A DNA stretch of 10,693 nucleotides from CAYRNC01 sp964425645 (GTDB lineage Bacteria; Bacillota; Clostridia; Peptostreptococcales; Anaerovoracaceae). The first letter of the stretch is position 1. Every line of letters starts with the position of its first letter. The notes under the pieces are model-generated. The model saw nothing but the letters and a program-made list of their open reading frames with translations, ran no database searches and was not told where the DNA came from. Positions 7,639 to 10,693 of this stretch are shown here, one piece after another. The position numbers were made by a program, and so were the translations under genes. The stretch lies in the NCBI GenBank assembly GCA_964425645.1, contig CAYRNC010000060.1, forward strand, positions 1 to 10,693, read 5' to 3'.

Positions 7639-8468
7639 AGATCTACCTCGCAACTTTTTGCATAAACCCTAGGACGCATATGCTTTAGAAGTGGAAGCTG
7701 ACTTCGGATTTCATCCTGATATCCATAATCTATCACTCCATGAACGATGGATTCGCGATGGTCGGTTTTGGCACACATTTCCCCCCAGGGACTGACTATA
7801 CAAGAGTGCCCAAAGGCCTGATAAAATTTACCCACCGGATCCCTCGCAGGAGATGCTGCCGCAAAATAGATTTGATTGTCAAGGGCTCTGGTTCGCATTG
7901 TAATATCCCAGTGCGCATTGCCGGTGGCCAAAGTAAAGGCTGCAGGAAGCACTATCAACCTTGCCCCTGCCAAAGCCATATTTCTGATCAGTTCGGGAAA
8001 CCGCACATCATAGCATATGGCGACGCCTATCTTTCCGTATTCGGTATCGACTACTGTTATTTCGTCCCCGGCGGTCAAGGTGTCCGACTCCTTCATTGTA
8101 ATTCCGCCCTTTAAATCGATGTCGAACAAATGGACTTTCCTGTGCCTGCCGATTATTTCACCCTTACGGTTAAATATAAAGCTTGTGTTGTAAATCAGGT
8201 CGCTGTCCTTTTCAGGGATCGATCCCCCGATCAGATAAACTGACAGTTTTTTTGCAAGGGATGACAGAAGTTTTACGGTAGGGCCCCGGCTGTCTTCCGC
8301 ATATTCACGAAAAAATTTACTTGAATATGGACAGTTAAATATCTCAGGGAGTGAGACAACATCGGCGCCTGCCCGTGCAGCCTCAATTATCATGGCCTCA
8401 GCCTTTTTTAAATTTTCGTCTTTATCTTTTACGACTGTCATCTGACATAGTCCAAGTTTATACTTCAT
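7635..8468 (-). CDS. Nitrilase-superfamily carbon-nitrogen hydrolase, omega-amidase (Nit2)-like
   Basis: This encodes 277 residues, the usual size for the family, with AGAGGAGG ahead of the ATG at 8468. The Glu-Lys-Cys catalytic triad is complete: Glu42 in SLPEIFNCPY, Lys111 in RHRKVHLFDID, and Cys152 in ICYDVRFPEL. The KVHLFDID and ICYDVRFPE blocks, and the ending with LPLLKHMRPRVY, are typical of the Nit2/omega-amidase branch. That branch hydrolyses alpha-ketoglutaramate or alpha-ketosuccinamate to the keto-acid and ammonia in the cytoplasm. The exact substrate is inferred. It is the first gene of the operon and has its own promoter (8494-8522). Its stop TGA overlaps the start of the lipoprotein gene by four bases. 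Confidence 0.93.
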   Translation of the reverse strand: MKYKLGLCQMTVVKDKDENLKKAEAMIIEAARAGADVVSLPEIFNCPYSSKFFREYAEDSRGPTVKLLSSLAKKLSVYLIGGSIPEKDSDLIYNTSFIFNRKGEIIGRHRKVHLFDIDLKGGITMKESDTLTAGDEITVVDTEYGKIGVAICYDVRFPELIRNMALAGARLIVLPAAFTLATGNAHWDITMRTRALDNQIYFAAASPARDPVGKFYQAFGHSCIVSPWGEMCAKTDHRESIVHGVIDYGYQDEIRSQLPLLKHMRPRVYAKSCEVDL

Positions 8469-8493
8469 GAAATTATCCTCCTCTTACCGAGTG

Positions 8494-8522
8494 ATTATAC
8501 AATAAAAAAGGCCCCCTATCAA
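8494..8522 (-). promoter_or_regulatory. Near-consensus sigma-A promoter of the nitrilase-lipoprotein-methyltransferase-YitT unit
   Basis: On the minus strand, -35 TTGATA (8522-8517) is followed by a 17-base spacer and -10 TATAAT (8499-8494). The start point should be near 8487, giving a leader of about 20 bases that contains the AGGAGG of the nitrilase gene. The -35 box and spacer lie inside the 3' arm and T-tract of the terminator of the upstream CAP gene. Confidence 0.8.
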
Positions 8523-8550
8523 GACAGGTCTAAACCGATCTGACGGGGGC
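8504..8550 (-). terminator. Intrinsic terminator of the CAP-protein gene
   Basis: On the minus strand, GCCCCC (8550-8545) pairs with GGGGGC (8516-8511). Inside it TCA pairs with TGA and AGATCGG partly with CCTGTCT, around the loop TTTAGA. The hairpin is followed by C and then TTTTTT (8509-8504). It begins 15 bases after the CAP stop codon. Confidence 0.8.
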
Positions 8551-8565
8551 AGACTATAAAAGGAT

Positions 8566-9264
8566 TTACGGTAAGATGAACATCTGCACCCAATAGGCAG
8601 TGCCGTTGTTATCTGTAACATAACCTATTCCGATTTCAGTAAAACTGCTGTTCAAAATGTTAGCCTTGTGGCCCTCTGAGCCCATCCATCCATTCATGAC
8701 CGCAGAAGGGGTTTTATAACCCTTTGCAATGTTTTCACCTGCAGCCCTATACGAGATGCCGAAACTTTTCATCATATCAAAGGGTGAACCATAGGTGGGA
8801 GAGGTGTGAGAAAAATAGCCTTTATCCCGCATATCGGCGGCCTTAGCTTCAGCAACCTTTGACAGGCTGCTATTGTATTTAAGGGCAGGCAAACCGTATT
8901 CGGCCCTCTCTCTATTTACAAGGTCTGCAACCTGGGCCTCATATCCCTTTGCAGCGACATTTTTCCCGCTGTCAACAGTCCCGCTCCCGGCCGGTTTTTC
9001 AGGTTGAACGATCTTGACATTCTTTTCATTTTGCTTAGTTTTCACATATTTTTTATCGGGCGCTAATTTAAATTTACTACCTGTATAGAAATTTACAGTA
9101 TCAAATTTTTTACAGACATTTAGAATCTTTACGCAAGTTGCCTTGCTGAAATGCTGATTTTTACTGCTTGTGGGTTGTCCTTCGGAGGCTGCGAATGCAA
9201 CAGAAGGAATAAGTAGTGATACAAGAAGAAACAAAGAAATATAGTAACGTATATTTTTTTTCAA
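8566..9264 (-). CDS. Secreted CAP-domain (SCP/PR1, YkwD-like) protein
   Basis: This encodes 232 residues from a TTG at 9264. The TTG has AGGAGGG (9278-9272) about seven bases upstream and opens directly with a signal peptide (MKKNIRYYISLFLLVSLLIP, likely cleavage after SVAFA). A linker of about 80 residues carries two cysteines (Cys44 and Cys51) and a Lys/Pro-rich stretch. The CAP domain occupies about 107-232, with VADLVNRERAEYGLPAL, YFSHTSPTYGSPFDMM (His153), AGENIAKG (Glu177), WMGSEGHKANILN (Glu197, His199) and GIGY..YWVQMF. The His/Glu cleft residues of the family are present. Bacterial YkwD-type proteins are exported, often linked to the cell wall or spore surface, and their biochemical activity is unsettled. 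It is a single-gene unit bounded by terminators on both sides. Confidence 0.93.
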   Translation of the reverse strand: MKKNIRYYISLFLLVSLLIPSVAFAASEGQPTSSKNQHFSKATCVKILNVCKKFDTVNFYTGSKFKLAPDKKYVKTKQNEKNVKIVQPEKPAGSGTVDSGKNVAAKGYEAQVADLVNRERAEYGLPALKYNSSLSKVAEAKAADMRDKGYFSHTSPTYGSPFDMMKSFGISYRAAGENIAKGYKTPSAVMNGWMGSEGHKANILNSSFTEIGIGYVTDNNGTAYWVQMFILP

Positions 9265-9337
9265 TTTTTTTCCCTCCTAAGTGTTTCGATAAAGCATATG
9301 AATTAACCTGCTTTCGAATCTTTGTACTTCGGTTTGG

Positions 9338-9353
9338 AATTCAAGCTTGAATT
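9338..9353. repeat. Perfect 16-bp palindrome AATTCAAGCTTGAATT upstream of the CAP gene
   Basis: The two halves AATTCAAG and CTTGAATT are exact reverse complements. The site lies about 75 bases before the TTG start and just downstream of the candidate -10 elements, where an operator for a dimeric repressor would fit. No T-tract follows, so it is not a terminator. The regulator is unknown. Confidence 0.5.
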
Positions 9354-9363
9354 AATATAATTT

Positions 9364-9392
9364 AGTATAGGGGATTCATCCCAATAAAAGAA
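9364..9392 (-). promoter_or_regulatory. Candidate promoter of the CAP-protein gene (weak -35)
   Basis: On the minus strand, a good -10 TATACT (9369-9364) lies 17 bases from TTCTTT (9392-9387), which matches the -35 consensus poorly. The spacer contains GGGATGAATCCC, a small inverted repeat. A second -10-like TATATT lies at 9359-9354. A promoter is needed here because the HAD gene ends in a strong terminator just upstream, but which boxes are used is uncertain. Confidence 0.4.
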
Positions 9393-9420
9393 CCCCCAAA
9401 ATATTTCCAATTGGGAGTTC
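9385..9420 (-). terminator. Intrinsic terminator of the P-loop NTPase/HAD unit
   Basis: On the minus strand, GAACTCCCAA (9420-9411) pairs with TTGGGGGTTC (9399-9390) over ten base pairs, including one G-T. The loop is 11 bases and TTTT (9389-9386) follows. The hairpin is 21 bases past the HAD stop codon. Flanking A and T runs extend the stem, so it may also stop transcription in the other direction. Confidence 0.85.
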
Positions 9421-9441
9421 TTTCTCTTTTCGATTATTAAA

Positions 9442-10125
9442 TCAGATGGACAGTGCCTCTAAAACCTGCTCTGTCTTGCTTAAATCTTTAAAAAAGAAAT
9501 CCGGTTCACAGGCCTTTAAAGCGTCCTCTTTCCCCCAGCCTGTAGCCACGGCAACGCTCTTTATTCCCATTTTTTTTGCACAGAACATATCGTAGGTGCT
9601 GTCTCCGATCAAATAAATTGTTTCCTTGGGAAATACAGCACCGCATTGTTCTTCAGCCTGCTTTATGCAGCGTTCCGCAGCATGCCATTTTTCACCCGGT
9701 TCATCGCCGAATCCACCTATCTTGAAATAGTCCCAAAGCCCTACAGCATTCAGCTTTGCCTCCGCCCCTGATTTAAGATTGCTTGTTAACAGGGCATTTA
9801 CCGCATAAGAATGCTTTTTTATAATATCAAGAAGAGATACCACCCCGGGCAAAATTCGCTTCTTTTCGTTCTGCTTTAAAACATCTGCCAAAACAACCTT
9901 ATAATGTTTGGCAATTCTATCAAATTCATCCGAATCTATGCTAAAGGCTTCCATGATGCTGTGTATTATCATATAATCCATAGCACCACCGATGACTGCC
10001 TGCCCGAAGGCTTCGTGGATGCCGTAGAGCTCGGCAAAAGTGCGGTTCAAGGCCTTCCTGCCGTCACTGCCGCAATGCATCAGCGTGCCGTCTATATCCC
10101 AGAATATTAATTGGCTTTTGCACAT
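9442..10125 (-). CDS. HAD-superfamily phosphatase (phosphoglycolate phosphatase-like)
   Basis: This encodes 227 residues. Motif I is FWDIDGTL, with nucleophile Asp10 and Asp12. Motif II is ALLTSN, with Thr114. A Lys near 146 (PGEKWHAAERC) is the probable motif III lysine. Motif IV is YLIGDSTYDM, with Asp175 and Asp179. A helical cap from about 16 to 90 (LPGVVSLL follows) gives the C1-cap layout of phosphoglycolate phosphatase/PpaX-type enzymes. The substrate cannot be fixed from sequence. There is no strong ribosome binding site. Instead the ATG shares its A with the stop codon of the upstream P-loop gene (TGATG), so it is probably translated by coupling. Confidence 0.92.
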   Translation of the reverse strand: MCKSQLIFWDIDGTLMHCGSDGRKALNRTFAELYGIHEAFGQAVIGGAMDYMIIHSIMEAFSIDSDEFDRIAKHYKVVLADVLKQNEKKRILPGVVSLLDIIKKHSYAVNALLTSNLKSGAEAKLNAVGLWDYFKIGGFGDEPGEKWHAAERCIKQAEEQCGAVFPKETIYLIGDSTYDMFCAKKMGIKSVAVATGWGKEDALKACEPDFFFKDLSKTEQVLEALSI

Positions 10126-10544
10126 CAGGATATGATCTCGTACCCTTTTGTGGTATCGCCGAGTTCATCCAGGTCTGCACTGACACTTACCACGAAATCC
10201 AGGTCATAAAGCTCGGATATCTTTCCGATCCTTACGAAGAACTCTTTAAGATCCGGAATATTTACGTCCTTATGGTGCAGAAGCCCATCTATAAAAATGA
10301 CCTCGATATCATGATCCGAACTGATGATACCGTATATAAATCCGGTATACTCATCGATGTTTGTAATGAATTCATATTCTTCCATACAAACGACTCGAAT
10401 CCTGTATTTAAGGTCATATGTCAGTCTGTGCGTTTTGCTTATAAATACGATGCTGCCATCGCTCTTTTCCACCATGTCATTGGCCATCTGGACCATTTTC
10501 TTTGTTTTGCCCGATCCTTTGTGGCCTATCAGCAGCTTAACCAA
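10125..10544 (-). CDS. Small P-loop NTPase, conserved-hypothetical type
   Basis: This encodes 139 residues from a TTG at 10544. AAGGGGG (10559-10553) is well placed for the TTG. The in-frame ATG at 10562 has no Shine-Dalgarno and would sit only about five bases from the predicted transcription start. Walker A is GHKGSGKT (residues 7-14) and Walker B is VIFID (82-86), with hydrophobic strands between, so ATP or GTP binding is likely. The protein is only a minimal Rossmann-type core, much shorter than the PilT motility ATPases such genes are sometimes named after. It has no helicase or transporter signature. A thymidine-kinase-like fold is possible, but I see no zinc-ribbon cysteines. It is the first gene of a two-gene unit with the HAD phosphatase. 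Function unknown. Confidence 0.85.
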   Translation of the reverse strand: MVKLLIGHKGSGKTKKMVQMANDMVEKSDGSIVFISKTHRLTYDLKYRIRVVCMEEYEFITNIDEYTGFIYGIISSDHDIEVIFIDGLLHHKDVNIPDLKEFFVRIGKISELYDLDFVVSVSADLDELGDTTKGYEIIS

Positions 10545-10573
10545 CGGAATCGCCCCCTTCATGTCTTTTATTT

Positions 10574-10603
10574 ATTATACACTGAATGCCCAGGCTATGA
10601 CAA
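10574..10603 (-). promoter_or_regulatory. Sigma-A promoter of the P-loop NTPase/HAD unit
   Basis: On the minus strand, -35 TTGTCA (10603-10598), an 18-base spacer and -10 TATAAT (10579-10574) are seen. The start point should be near 10567, which leaves a leader of about 23 bases to the TTG start at 10544 and supports that start over the ATG at 10562. Confidence 0.7.
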
Positions 10604-10623
10604 GGGAAAACGAAACGTTAATG

Positions 10624-10648
10624 GCGGAGAAGAAAACATCTTCCCCGC
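10624..10648 (-). terminator. Hairpin, possibly a weak terminator of a gene entering from the right
   Basis: On the minus strand, GCGGGGAAGA (10648-10639) pairs with TCTTCTCCGC (10633-10624) over ten base pairs with one G-T and a five-base loop. It is followed only by a broken T-rich stretch (ATTAACGTTTCGTTTT), so termination is uncertain. Its place between a possible stop codon at 10660 and the next promoter at 10603 fits a terminator. Confidence 0.4.
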
Positions 10649-10659
10649 ACCGGAAATAA

Positions 10660-10692
10660 TTATAACAGGTCCTTTGATTTCAGAAAATCCAA
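10660..10692 (-). CDS. Possible C-terminal fragment of a gene beyond the right edge
   Basis: One minus-strand frame reads ten codons, LDFLKSKDLL, then TAA at 10662-10660. It is followed by the hairpin at 10624-10648. The order stop codon, hairpin, promoter is what a gene end would look like, and the peptide looks like an ordinary C-terminus. Ten codons cannot identify a protein. A second minus-strand frame is also open from the edge, down to a TAG near 10595, so the call is tentative. Confidence 0.35.
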   Translation of the reverse strand: MDFLKSKDLL

Positions 10693-10693
10693 T

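Noticed and set aside
7639..7653. TTG at 7653 as the lipoprotein start
   Set aside because: It would put MRGRS before the lipoprotein signal. The ATG at 7638 has its own GAGGT and the standard stop/start overlap.
10621..10659. Short plus-strand peptide starting at ATG 10621
   Set aside because: It has only 12 codons, no ribosome binding site, and lies over the hairpin.

Overview
The window looks like a chromosomal segment of a low-GC, Gram-positive, Clostridia-type bacterium. The evidence is strong AGGAGG-type ribosome binding sites, frequent GTG and TTG starts, an SLH-anchored surface protein, a copper-amine-oxidase-N/beta-propeller exported protein, a YitT-family membrane protein, a YkwD-like CAP protein and a BMP-family lipoprotein. 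No species can be named from the sequence alone. No rRNA, tRNA, CRISPR array, insertion sequence or integrase is visible.

Layout from left to right. (1) Minus strand 1-1367: N-terminal 455 residues of an S-layer-homology surface protein that runs off the left edge, with a very good sigma-A promoter at 1443-1471. (2) Plus strand 1628-4263: a 97-residue holin-like membrane protein, then an exported protein with a copper-amine-oxidase N-terminal domain and a C-terminal beta-propeller. (3) Minus strand 8468 down to 4273: a compact four-gene unit, nitrilase/omega-amidase, BMP lipoprotein, beta-class DNA methyltransferase and YitT-family membrane protein. It is driven by a near-consensus promoter at 8494-8522 and meets the propeller gene tail to tail. 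(4) Minus strand 9264-8566: a single secreted CAP-domain protein with its own terminator, whose hairpin contains the -35 box of unit 3. (5) Minus strand 10544-9442: a small P-loop NTPase overlapped by a HAD phosphatase, promoter at 10574-10603, strong hairpin terminator at 9385-9420. (6) The right edge may hold the last ten codons of another minus-strand gene.

The genes fall into two themes. One is the cell envelope: SLH protein, holin-like protein, propeller protein, CAP protein, lipoprotein and YitT. The other is small-molecule housekeeping: nitrilase and HAD phosphatase. The least expected element is an apparently solitary adenine-type DNA methyltransferase inside a metabolic/transport operon, with no restriction gene beside it. 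I found no clearly new system. The points most worth checking are that methyltransferase operon, the lone holin-like gene before the propeller gene, the 16-bp palindrome before the CAP gene (it shares AATTCAAG with the SLH promoter), and the terminator/promoter overlap at 8494-8550.
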